Positions 9,406 through 18,532 of a stretch of 64,000 nt of DNA are shown here, piece after piece. Position numbers and translations under genes: made by a program. The stretch covers positions 124,001 through 188,000 of the forward strand of contig NZ_JAEMUW010000013.1 in assembly GCF_016598485.1 (NCBI RefSeq), in the 5' to 3' direction. The DNA is from Micromonospora coerulea. GTDB lineage: Bacteria; Actinomycetota; Actinomycetes; Mycobacteriales; Micromonosporaceae. The notes under the pieces were generated by a model. The model had not been told where the DNA came from. It saw nothing but the letters and a program-made list of their open reading frames with translations, and did not search any database. Numbering within the stretch: position 1 is the stretch's first letter; each line of letters opens with the position of its first letter.

Positions 9406-10017
9406 CCGCCTGTTGTCGTCATCCGACGGTGGCATACCCAGCTTGCTGAGGATGTTGTTGATGTGCTTGCTGACCGCCTTCTCGGTGACGAACAGCCGCC
9501 CGGCGATCGCGGCGTTCGACCGCCCCTCGGCCATCAGCCCCAACACCTCCCGCTCCCGGGCGGTCAGCTCCCCCAGCCGCTGCGCCCCGGAATTGCGGGC
9601 CAGCAACTGGGAGACCACCTCGGGGTCCATCACCATACCGCCGTCGGCCACTCGGCGCACCGCGTCGATGAACTGGCCGACGTTGGACACCCGGTCCTTG
9701 AGCAGGTAGCCGACTCCCCCAGCCCGGTCGGCGAGGAGTTCCCGGGCGTACAGCTGCTCGACGTGCTGGGACAGCACGAGGATCGGCAGCCCGGGAAGCT
9801 GCGTGCGGGCCGCGAGCGCCGCCTGCAGGCCCTCGTCGGTGAAGGTCGGCGGCAGGCGTACGTCGAGGACGGCGACGTCGGGGCGGTGCCGGGTGAGCGC
9901 CGGCAGCACGGACGGCCCGTCGGCGACCGCCTCGACCACCTGGAAGCCGTACGCGTCGAGGATGCGCGTCAGCCCGTCCCGAAGGAGGGCGAGGTCCTCC
10001 GCGATGACAACTCGCAC
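9373..10017 (-). CDS. LuxR/NarL-family response regulator
   Basis: 214 residues from GTG at 10017. The receiver domain starts RVVIAEDLALLRDG, with the phosphoacceptor Asp in DVAVLDVRLPP and a conserved Lys in GYLLKDR. The C-terminal LuxR-type HTH reads LTAREREVLGLMAEGRSNAAI and ends KHINNILSKLGM. The start lies 49 bp inside the histidine kinase gene, so the two are coupled and form a pair. The divergent MMPL gene at 11383 is the likely target; that is inference from position. The 3' end is duplicated at 22436-22474, and another receiver fragment of a related regulator is at 27019-27105. Confidence 0.92.
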   Translation of the reverse strand: MRVVIAEDLALLRDGLTRILDAYGFQVVEAVADGPSVLPALTRHRPDVAVLDVRLPPTFTDEGLQAALAARTQLPGLPILVLSQHVEQLYARELLADRAGGVGYLLKDRVSNVGQFIDAVRRVADGGMVMDPEVVSQLLARNSGAQRLGELTAREREVLGLMAEGRSNAAIAGRLFVTEKAVSKHINNILSKLGMPPSDDDNRRVLAVLAYLNG

Positions 10018-11273
10018 GGCAGCTCCATGGTCACGACTGTTGGTCCGCCCGGCGGACTTGTCACGGTCATCGTGCCATCGAAGGCTGCCAGACGGCGTCG
10101 CACGCCCGCCAGGCCGGTCCCCGCGTCCGGGGTCGCCCCGCCGCGACCATCGTCGCCGACCACCATGGTCAGTGAACCGTCGCGGTGCGTCAGTCGGATC
10201 CAGGCGCGGCCCGCACCGCTGTGCTTGGTGACGTTTGTCAACGCCTCGGCCACCGCGAAGTACGCCGCGGATTCGACGGCCGCCGGCGGGCTGCCCGGTA
10301 GCCGCACGTCGACGTCCACGGGCAGCGGCACGGCCAGGGCGAGGGCCTGCACCGCTCCGCCCAGGCCACGCTCGGCGAGCACGGGCGGGTAGATGCCGCG
10401 GACGAGATCTCGCAGCTCGGCGAGGGCGTGGCCGCTGGCCTCCTGCGCCTCGGTCAGCAGCCGCTGCGCCGCGGCCGGGTCGTCGGCCAGGAGCTGCTCG
10501 GCCAGGCCGATGCTCATCCGCAGCGCGACCAGTCGGGCCTGCGCCCCGTCGTGCAGGTCGCGTTCGATCCGGCGCAGCTCGGCGGCCTGCGTGTCGATGG
10601 TGTCGGCCCGGGTGGCGGCGAGGTGCCTGACCCGCAGTGCCAGCTCCTGCGCCCGGGTCGGCGTCAGGAAGAAGCCGGCGAAGCGGAAGTGCAGCCACAC
10701 CAGCCACGGCGCGACGGCCAGCCCGCCGAACAGGATCAGCCACCCCTGCGGCGCGGCGAGCCACGCCTTTCCGATGTTGTCCATCGGCCAGAACACGCCG
10801 TAGCCGTACCAGTCGACGTTGAGGTACAGCACCAGCGGCACGAACAGGACGCCCTCCAGCCCGTACGCCACCAGCACGAACCCGAGCAGGCACGCCCCGC
10901 CGGTGAACGCGCCGGGAATCAGCCAGGCGAAGTCCCGCCAGGTCGCCGGGTCCCCGACCACCCACCGGAACCGCTTCCAGGTGCCGAGCTGAGCGTCGGC
11001 CGGCATCGGTCGGTACGGCGTCGCGATCGGCAGCCCGCACCACCGGCTCAGCCGCCGTTGCAGCCGTAGCGAAAGCCGCACCAGCACGGTCACCGCCGGG
11101 AAGAGCGCGAACCCGATGCCGAACACGGGAATGAGCGCGAGCGAGACCACCGACAGCGCGAACAGCAACGCGTTGGTGGTCAAGCTCAGCAGGGCCACGG
11201 CCAGGCCCTGCACGGCGGCGAGCGCGCCCGGCCGGATCTGCTGCCAGACGACCGAACCTACGGAGCTGTCCAC
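9969..11273 (-). CDS. HisKA_3-type sensor histidine kinase
   Basis: About 434 residues from GTG 11273, chosen because GGAG lies 9 bases upstream; the open frame extends further but would run into the divergent MMPL promoter region. The N-terminal half has two hydrophobic blocks (four to six TM helices) in the style of actinobacterial NarX/DesK-like sensors. The dimerisation/phosphoacceptor motif is RIERDLHDGAQARLVAL, with the His three residues before DGAQ. The ATPase part shows EALTNVTKHSGA (N box) and VVGDDGRGG. It phosphorylates the adjacent regulator. The signal is unknown; the large membrane part suggests an envelope or drug signal. Confidence 0.88.
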   Translation of the reverse strand: MDSSVGSVVWQQIRPGALAAVQGLAVALLSLTTNALLFALSVVSLALIPVFGIGFALFPAVTVLVRLSLRLQRRLSRWCGLPIATPYRPMPADAQLGTWKRFRWVVGDPATWRDFAWLIPGAFTGGACLLGFVLVAYGLEGVLFVPLVLYLNVDWYGYGVFWPMDNIGKAWLAAPQGWLILFGGLAVAPWLVWLHFRFAGFFLTPTRAQELALRVRHLAATRADTIDTQAAELRRIERDLHDGAQARLVALRMSIGLAEQLLADDPAAAQRLLTEAQEASGHALAELRDLVRGIYPPVLAERGLGGAVQALALAVPLPVDVDVRLPGSPPAAVESAAYFAVAEALTNVTKHSGAGRAWIRLTHRDGSLTMVVGDDGRGGATPDAGTGLAGVRRRLAAFDGTMTVTSPPGGPTVVTMELPCELSSRRTSPSFGTG

Positions 11274-11382
11274 GGCGCCATTCTCCGCCAGCGGCACCAC
11301 CGGAATCGGTGGTGCTACCACCACCTCCGTTCGGGACCTGGCACTCCTGTCTTCGTCCCTCGCCGAACGAAGGATCGACGAC

Positions 11383-13524
11383 ATGACCACAACCAGGCAA
11401 AAGGAAACCGCGCGGCAGCGACTGGCCGGCATGGCGTCCGGCCGCCGCAGCAAGTACGCCATGCTCGTCTTCTGGCTCGTCCTCATCGCGGCGGCCGGAC
11501 CGCTGGCGATCAAGCTGACCGAGGTGCAGAACAACGACACCCTCGGCGCGCTGCCCGCCACCGCCGAAGCCAGCCGGGCGGTGCAGCGGGCCGAGGACGC
11601 ATTCCCGGACTCGCAGAAGCCCCTGGCCGTCGCCGTCTACGTCCGCGAGAGCGGGCTCACCGACGCGGACCGCGCGAAGGTCGACGGCGACCGCACGGCG
11701 TTCGCCCGGTACGCCGACGGCGGCCAGGTGCCCGCGCCGGTGGCCAGCGAGGATGGGCAGGCGCTGCTGCTCTCCTTCCCGGTCGCCGGGGACGCCGACC
11801 AGCGGGCCGACGCGGTGGCTGCCATCAAGGAGCAGCTGACCGTTGACCCGCCGGCCGGCCTGCGGACCGCCTTGACCGGTCCGGCCGGCGGCGAGGACGA
11901 CGTCTTCGACGCGTTCGCCGGCATGGACACCACGCTGCTGCTGGCGACCGCGGCCACCGTCGCGTTGCTGCTCCTCGTCACGTACCGTAGCCCGGTCCTG
12001 TGGTTGATTCCGCTCATCACGGTCGCGGTGGCCAACCAGCTCGCCAGCGCGGTGGTGTATTTGCTGGCCCGGCACGCCGGGCTGGCCGTGGACTTCCAGA
12101 GCCAGAGCATCCTGACCGTGCTGGTCTTCGGTGTCGGCGTGGACTACGCCCTGCTGCTCATCGCCCGCTACCGGGAGGAACTGCGCCGGCACGCCGACCG
12201 GCACGCGGCGATGGCCGTCGCGCTGCGGCGGTCGATCGGCGCTATCGGCGCCTCGGCGGCGACCGTCGCGATCGGCCTGCTCTGCCTGCTCGCCGCGCAA
12301 CTGCCGTCCACCCGGGGGCTCGGACCGGTCGGCGCGGTCGGTATCGCGGCGGCGCTGCTCGCCATGACCACGCTGCTGCCGGCCGTTCTGGTCATCTTCG
12401 GGCGGTGGCTGTTCTGGCCGTTCGTGCCGCGCTACTCACCGGACGCGGTCGGGCTCGACGTGGCGGCCGAGCACGGAGTGTGGCGCCGGATCGCCGGTGT
12501 CGTCGGCCGGCGGCCCCGCGCGGTGTGGCTGGGCACGGCGGCGGCGCTGGTGATTCTCAGCTTCGGCATCGGCAACCTCAGCATCGGCATGCCGCACGAC
12601 GAGTCCTTCACCAAGGAGGTCGGCTCGGTCACCGGCCAGCGGATGATCGAGGCGCACTACCCAAGGGGAGCCGTCGCACCCGCCGAGATCCTGGCCGCCG
12701 CCGGCCCGGCCGACCAGGTGGTGGCCGCCGCCCGTACCGTGCCGGGAGTGGCCGAGGTGGGCGCGCCGGAGCGCTCGCCGGACGGCCGGTGGGTGCGCGT
12801 CGCGGCGGTTTTGGTCGACACGCCGGACAGCGACGCCGCGCTGGACACCGTCGACCGGCTCCGCTCCGCGGTGCACGCCGTGCCGGGTGCGCAGGCCCTC
12901 GTTGGCGGGGACACCGCGTACCTGCTCGACGAGGAACGGACGGTCAGCCGGGACAACCGCCTCGTGGTGCCGCTGGTGCTGGCGGTCGTCTTCGTCATCC
13001 TGGTGCTGCTGTTGCGCGCGCTGGTCGCGCCGCTGCTGTTGCTCGCGAGCGTGGTCCTGTCCTACGCCGCCGCGATGGGGGCGGCCGGGCTGATCCTCGA
13101 CGCGATGGGCTACCCGAAGCTCTTCGTCGGGATCCCGCTGCAGACGTTCCTGTTCCTCGTCGCCCTCGGCGTGGACTACACCATCTTCCTCGCCACCCGG
13201 GCCCGGGAGGAGACGGCGCGGCTCGGGCACCGGCAGGGCGTGCTGCACGCGCTGACCGTGACCGGCGGGGTGATCACCAGCGCGGGCGTGGTGCTGGCCG
13301 CCACGTTCGGCGCGCTCAGCGTGCTGCCGCTGGCGCCGTCCGTGCAGTCGGCGGTCATCATCGGCGTCGGGGTGCTGCTCGACACGTTCCTCGTCCGCAG
13401 CCTGCTCGTCCCGGCGCTGGCGCTGCACGTCGGCCCCCGCACCTGGTGGCCCAGCGCCCTGGCGCGGCCAGCATTGCGGCCCGTCGCGGCCCCGCCGGTC
13501 GAGCGGATACCGGCGGCGTCGTAA
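11383..13524 (+). CDS. MMPL-family RND transporter (copy 1)
   Basis: 713 residues. ATG 11383 is the first start inside the divergent spacer, giving a short cytoplasmic N-terminus before the first TM helix (YAMLVFWLVLIAAAGPLAI). Two repeats, each of one TM helix, an extracytoplasmic loop and five TM helices, are clear; the proton-relay regions GVGVDYALLLIARYREE and ALGVDYTIFLATRAREE carry the conserved Asp-Tyr pairs. MMPL proteins export lipids or hydrophobic compounds. It is divergent from a histidine kinase/regulator pair, the usual layout for locally regulated MMPL pumps. It is not closely similar to the second MMPL protein at 20128. A 16-bp hairpin follows. Confidence 0.92.
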   Translation: MTTTRQKETARQRLAGMASGRRSKYAMLVFWLVLIAAAGPLAIKLTEVQNNDTLGALPATAEASRAVQRAEDAFPDSQKPLAVAVYVRESGLTDADRAKVDGDRTAFARYADGGQVPAPVASEDGQALLLSFPVAGDADQRADAVAAIKEQLTVDPPAGLRTALTGPAGGEDDVFDAFAGMDTTLLLATAATVALLLLVTYRSPVLWLIPLITVAVANQLASAVVYLLARHAGLAVDFQSQSILTVLVFGVGVDYALLLIARYREELRRHADRHAAMAVALRRSIGAIGASAATVAIGLLCLLAAQLPSTRGLGPVGAVGIAAALLAMTTLLPAVLVIFGRWLFWPFVPRYSPDAVGLDVAAEHGVWRRIAGVVGRRPRAVWLGTAAALVILSFGIGNLSIGMPHDESFTKEVGSVTGQRMIEAHYPRGAVAPAEILAAAGPADQVVAAARTVPGVAEVGAPERSPDGRWVRVAAVLVDTPDSDAALDTVDRLRSAVHAVPGAQALVGGDTAYLLDEERTVSRDNRLVVPLVLAVVFVILVLLLRALVAPLLLLASVVLSYAAAMGAAGLILDAMGYPKLFVGIPLQTFLFLVALGVDYTIFLATRAREETARLGHRQGVLHALTVTGGVITSAGVVLAATFGALSVLPLAPSVQSAVIIGVGVLLDTFLVRSLLVPALALHVGPRTWWPSALARPALRPVAAPPVERIPAAS

Positions 13525-13560
13525 GAACCCGGCGGGCGACGCCCGCAGCGGGAATGCTTG

Positions 13561-13595
13561 GGCGCCGGCCGTACCGCGGCGGTACGGCCGGCGCC
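13561..13595 (+). terminator. Hairpin after MMPL copy 1
   Basis: Perfect 16-bp stem (13561-13576 with 13580-13595) and a 3-base loop, 36 bp after the MMPL stop. There is no T-tract, as is usual in this GC range. Confidence 0.75.
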
Positions 13596-13613
13596 GCAGG
13601 GCGAGCGGTCAAG

Positions 13614-13926
13614 CCGCCCGCTACGCCTTTGCCACGCTCGCCGGCTCCGGCGGGGCGTGCGGCCCCCTGGCCGGCCGCTCGTCGCCGTGGCCCGGCCACC
13701 ACGCCCGGTGCCCGATCAGCGCGGTCAGGGCGGGAACGAAGAACATCGACATGACGAACGCCGACAGCACGATGCCGATCGCCACCGCGAAGCCCATCTG
13801 CTGCAGGAACGAGATCGGCGCGAGCATCAGCACCCCAAACGTCCCGGCAAGGATCAGGCCCGCCGCCGCGACCGTCGGACCGGCATGTTCCACCCCGATA
13901 GCGGCGGCCTCGTGCGGCGGCCACAC
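13614..13926 (-). pseudogene. 3' fragment of a second MMPL gene (direct repeat with 20122-20428)
   Basis: About 100 codons encode the last MMPL segment, ending GPHAPPEPASVAKA and a stop. The stretch matches the 3' end of the intact gene at 20128-22281 at about 95% over roughly 305 bp, in the same orientation. Similarity stops abruptly at about 13920, where helicase-derived sequence begins a few bases later. The N-terminal 600 residues are absent, so this is a truncated duplicate. The two copies could recombine and delete or circularise the 6.5 kb between them. Confidence 0.88.
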
Positions 13927-13929
13927 TCG

Positions 13930-14145
13930 GGTCGCTATCTACCACGTTGAGCGTAGGTCGACGGTGCATCTGTTTGTCCGGGAGACCAAGATCGCCGACG
14001 GCGCGCTGGGGTGCCGGCATATCTATACGCCGGGCCCATGACCTACCGGTCGCACACCGGCGACCGACCGATGCGAATCGAGTGGCAGCTGAGCCACCCG
14101 CTCCCGGCCGACATGTACTCGGCCGCTCGAGCGATCGCCGCCTGA
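13930..14145 (+). pseudogene. C-terminal remnant of a DUF3427 helicase paralogue
   Basis: The translated sequence follows the C-terminus of the helicase at 5487-8642: RSTVHLFVRETKIADGALG, then TYRSHTGDRPMRIEWQLSHP and LPADMYSAARAIAA before the stop. One extra base near 14037 breaks the frame and a small deletion lies near 13936. The remnant abuts the MMPL fragment. The matching N-terminal piece is found 5.7 kb downstream at 19803-19937, beyond the cassette. Confidence 0.88.
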
Positions 14146-14182
14146 GCGACGACCGCCCGAACTCGACTGAGCTACCTGCGCG

Positions 14183-16021
14183 TCAGCTTGGCCGTGGCCA
14201 TGCCGTGTTGGCGAGGTTGGCGAGCACCAGACTCCGCATCCAGACGTGGTCCTCGGTCCACCCTCCGGACCAGTTGGGGATCTTTCCGTCTGGCACGCCC
14301 GCAGGTGCTTGCAGGACACTGGCGGCGGTCAGCAGCAACACCGCGTGATTGGTCAGTGCCAACCGCTTGGCGGACCACGGCCCATTGCTGATCGACGAGT
14401 TGAGCTTGGTGGTGGTTAGGGTCAGGTTGCCGAGCATGTGGATGACTTCGTCCCGTCGCTTTCTGGCCTTCTCGGCGGGCACGTCGGTGGAGAGCGGGTA
14501 GTGCTGCTCCCACTGCTGCGGGAGCAGGTGCTCGACGCTGAGCTTGGCCGCCTGAGCCGGGCTGAAGCCCATCTCCGACTTTTCACCTCGCAGCTGGGCT
14601 TCCAAGCCGCCGAGAAGGACACGCAGCCGGGGACCGCGCAGCAGCCGGTACAGGTTTCGCTGCAGCAGACCCGTCGCGAACTCGCCGTCCTCCGGCCAGT
14701 AGCGCGAATCGGCGGTCTGCCCGGCGAGCCGGTCCCGCAGCTGCTCACCGGCGACGGTGTCGTCGGCCTTGCGGAGGTTCTGCAGCACCGACAGGAACAG
14801 CCGGTTGTAGTCCTTGGTCGTCAGGCCGCAGACGAACCGCCGGACGATGAAGGACTCGATGGCGCCGGCGGCGATGGCACGTTGCTCGGTGCTGACCCCG
14901 TCCTTCGCCTGTAGGTGCAGCAGGATCGGCACCGGCGTGGTGGTGCTGAGCAGATTGAGCACCTGGAGGAGACGGCCGGTCGGGTCTGAGCCGGGCAGGC
15001 TCTCCATGCGCTGCATCGCATGGCCGTGGTGGGCCAGGTCGGCCAGGACCTCCGCGGCGGACGCCTTCTTCTCCCCCAGCCACCGGCGGAAGTCGGCGAA
15101 CAGCCGCTCCACGGGAACTTCGAGTCCAGTGTGGATTGACAGCCAGTAGGAGAGCAGCAGGTCGATGCGGGCTCGCTTGAACCGGCCCGTGGTGACCTCC
15201 TCACCCCACCGCGCGGCTTCGAGCGGCACACAATACTTCTGGTGCAGGGCGGTCACGTCCTCGCCCTGCTGCTCGGCCAGCCGGAACAGGGTGTTCTTCA
15301 CCAGGTCGGAGGCGCGCAGGCGGGTGCCCCGGTCGTTCAGCGTCTCGAAGATGACCTGGGCGTCGTCGTGCCCCTCCAACTGGATCTCCACTAGACCCAG
15401 GCGCTCCCGAAGGGCGATGACCAGCGCATCGGCCCGCTCGACGGGCTCGGTTGATTCGGCAAGCCAGGCGCGCAGCTCGTCGTCGAAATACCGGCGCGCT
15501 GCGATCAGCCGGTGTTCCCCGGGCCGCTCCGCAGGGAGCTTCGCGGCGAAGAGCGCCTTGAACGCGTCGCGGTCCGGCAGCGACGGCCAGACCTTGTACC
15601 GCTCGTACGAGTGCTGCTTGTGGACCAGTTGCTCGGTGTTGTTGAGCAGCAGCTTCAGCAGCCCCTCGGCGTTTTCGGCACCGTGCTCCCGCGCGGCGAC
15701 CCAGCAGGCGGCGAGCAGGACCTGGAGGGTCGTCAGGCGCTGCTGTCCGTCGATCACGTTCATCGCGAGGATCCGGCCGGGCGCCGGAGGCATCCGCTCC
15801 AGCACGATCGCCCCGAGGAAGTGGGTGCGCGGTGTCGCGGTGTACGCGTCGGCGACCCCGCTCATCTCCGTCTCAACCTCCTCGGCCGCCGCCCGGACGT
15901 CCGACCAGAGCGGTGCCCAGTTGCGCTCCTCGTCCCAGAGGTAGGGGCGCTGGAAGACGGGAACCACGTGGCGCCGGTCAGTGCCAAAGATATGAACAAG
16001 CTGGACGGTATCCGCCTTCAT
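14183..16021 (-). CDS. GmrSD-like DUF262/DUF1524 nuclease
   Basis: 612 residues from ATG 16021. The N-terminal DUF262 (ParB/GmrS-like NTPase) domain is shown by VPVFQRPYLWDEE (about residue 20), VIDGQQRLTTLQVLLA (about 88) and IFETLNDRGTRLRASDLVK. The C-terminal DUF1524 HNH-type domain keeps SVEHLLPQQW and MLGNLTLTTTKLN...SISNGPWSAKR. Proteins with both domains include type IV modification-dependent enzymes (GmrSD, BrxU) and SspE, so cleavage of modified or marked foreign DNA is a reasonable expectation. Both catalytic regions look intact. The gene points away from the HhH gene across a 260-bp spacer, so they may share a regulatory region but are not co-transcribed. Confidence 0.85.
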   Translation of the reverse strand: MKADTVQLVHIFGTDRRHVVPVFQRPYLWDEERNWAPLWSDVRAAAEEVETEMSGVADAYTATPRTHFLGAIVLERMPPAPGRILAMNVIDGQQRLTTLQVLLAACWVAAREHGAENAEGLLKLLLNNTEQLVHKQHSYERYKVWPSLPDRDAFKALFAAKLPAERPGEHRLIAARRYFDDELRAWLAESTEPVERADALVIALRERLGLVEIQLEGHDDAQVIFETLNDRGTRLRASDLVKNTLFRLAEQQGEDVTALHQKYCVPLEAARWGEEVTTGRFKRARIDLLLSYWLSIHTGLEVPVERLFADFRRWLGEKKASAAEVLADLAHHGHAMQRMESLPGSDPTGRLLQVLNLLSTTTPVPILLHLQAKDGVSTEQRAIAAGAIESFIVRRFVCGLTTKDYNRLFLSVLQNLRKADDTVAGEQLRDRLAGQTADSRYWPEDGEFATGLLQRNLYRLLRGPRLRVLLGGLEAQLRGEKSEMGFSPAQAAKLSVEHLLPQQWEQHYPLSTDVPAEKARKRRDEVIHMLGNLTLTTTKLNSSISNGPWSAKRLALTNHAVLLLTAASVLQAPAGVPDGKIPNWSGGWTEDHVWMRSLVLANLANTAWPRPS

Positions 16022-16281
16022 ACGCGCTCTCCCCTATTCAGCGATGCCGGAACAGTACTGGCACCAGCCCAGCAATGTGATCCCTCGCCGTTGTCGCTCC
16101 GCCCGCTTCGCCGTTCGTCTCGAGGAGGGCGCCTGGCGGGTAAGGGATGCAGCGCCTGAGTGAACGATTTGGCGCCGGCCTCGTGACGTGGCGACGCGGA
16201 ATGGCCGGTGAGCCGTCGCGGACTTAAGTCGATCGAGGTGCAACAATCGCCGGAATTCCGGTCGATCAATCAGGAGGCGGC

Positions 16282-17085
16282 GTGAGCTTCAACTTTCTCC
16301 AGACCGACCACCCCGCCTGGCGATCCGCTGGCGCGCGCCACGTCCGCCTCCTACCGGTCGACGGCGGGACGGCGTGGCTAGTCGAGGCACAGGGGCAGCA
16401 GTTGACCTGGACCGCGATCTCGGGTGACCAGCCGGCACCGTCCGTCGACGTGTACGCGCTTCCGGCGCCGGCCCGGCGGGAGGCCGCAGGCCTCAATGCA
16501 TCCCTGGCAACGCTCGGAGGGGTGGCGCGGTTACGGAACCCCAGCCTGTGGGACGCGCTCGCCACGGCGATCGTCCGCCAGGTCATCAGGGCCGCTCAGG
16601 CCCGGAAGCTGTACCGCGAATTCTGCGACCGGCACGGGCCGGGCGTCGCACTATCCGACGAGATGGACATCCACTCTTTCCCATCTCCAGAGCGTGTGTT
16701 AGCTCTAAGCGATGGCGACTTCACCAACAGTGGCATGGCGTTCAAGCGCCGGCCGCTGCGGCGCGCCGCTGAGGCCTTCCTGGCCCACGGTGAGAACTGG
16801 CTTAGCCTTTCCCCCTCGGTCCTGGTCAAGGAACTCCAGACCGTTCCCGGCATCGGGCCGTGGAGTGCCGGTGCCGCCGTCGCCGACTGGAGCAACGACT
16901 GGACGCTCTACCCCTACGGTGACCTGGCCGTACGCACCTGGGCCCAGCACGCCGACCCGGACACTGCCTGGCCGATGGACGAGCGGACGTTCGCCCGGAC
17001 GTGGCGGCGAGTGACCGGTGACCAACTCGGCACGTACACCCTCCTCACCCTCGCCTTCGGCTGCCGACAGGCCGGTGCCGTCTGA
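16282..17085 (+). CDS. HhH-GPD superfamily DNA glycosylase-like protein
   Basis: 267 residues from GTG 16282, with a perfect AGGAGG at 16272-16277. The C-terminal half has the helix-hairpin-helix LQTVPGIGPWSAGAAV (PGIGPW at 189-194) followed by YPYGDLAVRTW, where Asp214 is placed like the catalytic Asp of AlkA-type glycosylases. There is no C-terminal Fe-S cysteine cluster, unlike EndoIII/MutY. The N-terminal about 80 residues resemble the beta domain of AlkA/OGG1-like enzymes only loosely. A base-excision or base-flipping role is inferred. The gene overlaps the radical SAM gene by about 11 bases and starts a three-gene rightward operon, an unusual setting for a repair glycosylase. Confidence 0.8.
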   Translation: MSFNFLQTDHPAWRSAGARHVRLLPVDGGTAWLVEAQGQQLTWTAISGDQPAPSVDVYALPAPARREAAGLNASLATLGGVARLRNPSLWDALATAIVRQVIRAAQARKLYREFCDRHGPGVALSDEMDIHSFPSPERVLALSDGDFTNSGMAFKRRPLRRAAEAFLAHGENWLSLSPSVLVKELQTVPGIGPWSAGAAVADWSNDWTLYPYGDLAVRTWAQHADPDTAWPMDERTFARTWRRVTGDQLGTYTLLTLAFGCRQAGAV

Positions 17086-18532
17086 GCAGTACATCCTCGG
17101 CGCGCTGCCCGGCGCGCCGCTCGACCTGCTGCTGGTCAACGCTCCGCTGCGCGACTACGACCTGCGGCCGCGGGTCAACGACTTCACCCTGCCGGTCCTC
17201 GGGATGGGCTACCTCGCCACCTACGCGGCGGCGCAGGGCTTCACCGTCGGAGTCCTCGACGGCGAGTCGCTGGGCCTCGGCATCGACCAGATCCAGAGGA
17301 TCGTCAACGAAGCCTCGCCCCGCTGGGTCGGCTTCAACCTCCTGGCACCGACCTACGAGCTGAGCGCCCGGATCGCGGCCGGACTCGACCCGGCCATTCA
17401 GGTAATGGTGGGCGGACACCAGGCGAAGGCCATGCCGCAAGCGGTCATTGACGACCCCCGCTTCGGCCGGCTGGAGGCACTCGTCCTCGGCGAGGGCGAA
17501 AGCCGAGTCGCCGAACTGCTTCAGGACCATCGCAACCGGGCTCACCTGCCCGGGGTCATGTGGCGCGACCCCATACTCCAGACACCGGTAACCGGAGGAG
17601 TGCCGGGCTTGGCCTGGCACCTCGCACCTGACATCAACGCCCTACCGTTCGTCGACCGCCGCTACTTCGCCGCCGACCCGTACCGGCCCAACGGTGCCCC
17701 GTTAGAGGCGGCCATGGTCGGTGCCCGGGGCTGTCCGTACGACTGCTCCTTCTGCGGCGCCGCGGTCAGCGCCAATCCGGACGTGACCATTCGTACGCGG
17801 GAACCGTCGAACATCATCGCGGAGATGGACGACCTTTGCGCCCGTTATGGGGTGACGGCGTTCCGCTTCGTCGACGACCTCTTCCTCGGCTACGAACGCT
17901 TCATCCGCCGCTGCATGTCGGCCTTCACCGATGCCATGGTCGGCAGCCGGTATGTCTGGGACGCCACCGGCCGGATCAACATCCTCGCCCGCGCCGACGA
18001 CACGCTCCTGGAGACCCTGGCAGCGAACGGCTGCCGGGAGGTCGCCCTGGGCATCGAGTCCGGCAGCGAACGGGTACTCGGCCACATCGGCAAACGGATC
18101 AACCCGGAGCTGACTCGGCAGGTGGTCCGCCGGCTCACCCGGCTCGGTATCGGGGTCAAGGGCTACTTCATCCTCGGCCTGCCGACCGAGACCCGGGCCG
18201 AGTTGGACGCGACGGTCCGGCACGTGTACGAGCTGTGGGACCTCACCGACAACGCGCCGGGCGCGTTCCGGGCAAGTGTCTTCGAGTTCCGCCCCTACCC
18301 GGGCACCCCAGAGTGGAACCGGCTGTTGGCGACCGGCCGATACGACCCGGCGCAGCTTCTGGACTACACCGCGGTCGACCTGACCGACGACGGATTGGAC
18401 GAGGCGATGCGGGGACGCGACGAGTTCAACTTTTCGGTCAACCTGCAGTTCGGGGAGGTTGAGGTGCCGTACGTCCGGCGCAAACTGGTCGAGCTGGCCC
18501 GTGCGCAACACGATCGGCTGGCGCCCCCGTGA
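17075..18532 (+). CDS. B12-binding radical SAM enzyme
   Basis: About 485 residues if GTG 17075 is the start; an earlier in-frame GTG at 17018 would overlap the HhH gene by 68 bases. The N-terminal about 150 residues form a Rossmann-like cobalamin-binding domain (LDLLLVNAPL, VLGMGYLATYAAAQG, MVGGHQAKA); the DxHxxG lower-ligand motif is absent. The radical SAM cluster is RGCPYDCSFCG (Cys220, 224, 227), then VALGIESGSERVL and the GYFILGLPTETRAE element. This class does methylations and other radical steps on unactivated carbons. The substrate is unknown. It sits between an HhH protein and a thymidylate-kinase-like protein, which hints at a nucleotide or nucleic-acid substrate. Confidence 0.87.
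   Translation: MPSEQYILGALPGAPLDLLLVNAPLRDYDLRPRVNDFTLPVLGMGYLATYAAAQGFTVGVLDGESLGLGIDQIQRIVNEASPRWVGFNLLAPTYELSARIAAGLDPAIQVMVGGHQAKAMPQAVIDDPRFGRLEALVLGEGESRVAELLQDHRNRAHLPGVMWRDPILQTPVTGGVPGLAWHLAPDINALPFVDRRYFAADPYRPNGAPLEAAMVGARGCPYDCSFCGAAVSANPDVTIRTREPSNIIAEMDDLCARYGVTAFRFVDDLFLGYERFIRRCMSAFTDAMVGSRYVWDATGRINILARADDTLLETLAANGCREVALGIESGSERVLGHIGKRINPELTRQVVRRLTRLGIGVKGYFILGLPTETRAELDATVRHVYELWDLTDNAPGAFRASVFEFRPYPGTPEWNRLLATGRYDPAQLLDYTAVDLTDDGLDEAMRGRDEFNFSVNLQFGEVEVPYVRRKLVELARAQHDRLAPP

Noticed and set aside
9373..12300. One 975-codon frame covering the response regulator
   Set aside because: Only the part from 10017 encodes a receiver and HTH; the rest is antisense or out of frame to the kinase and MMPL genes.
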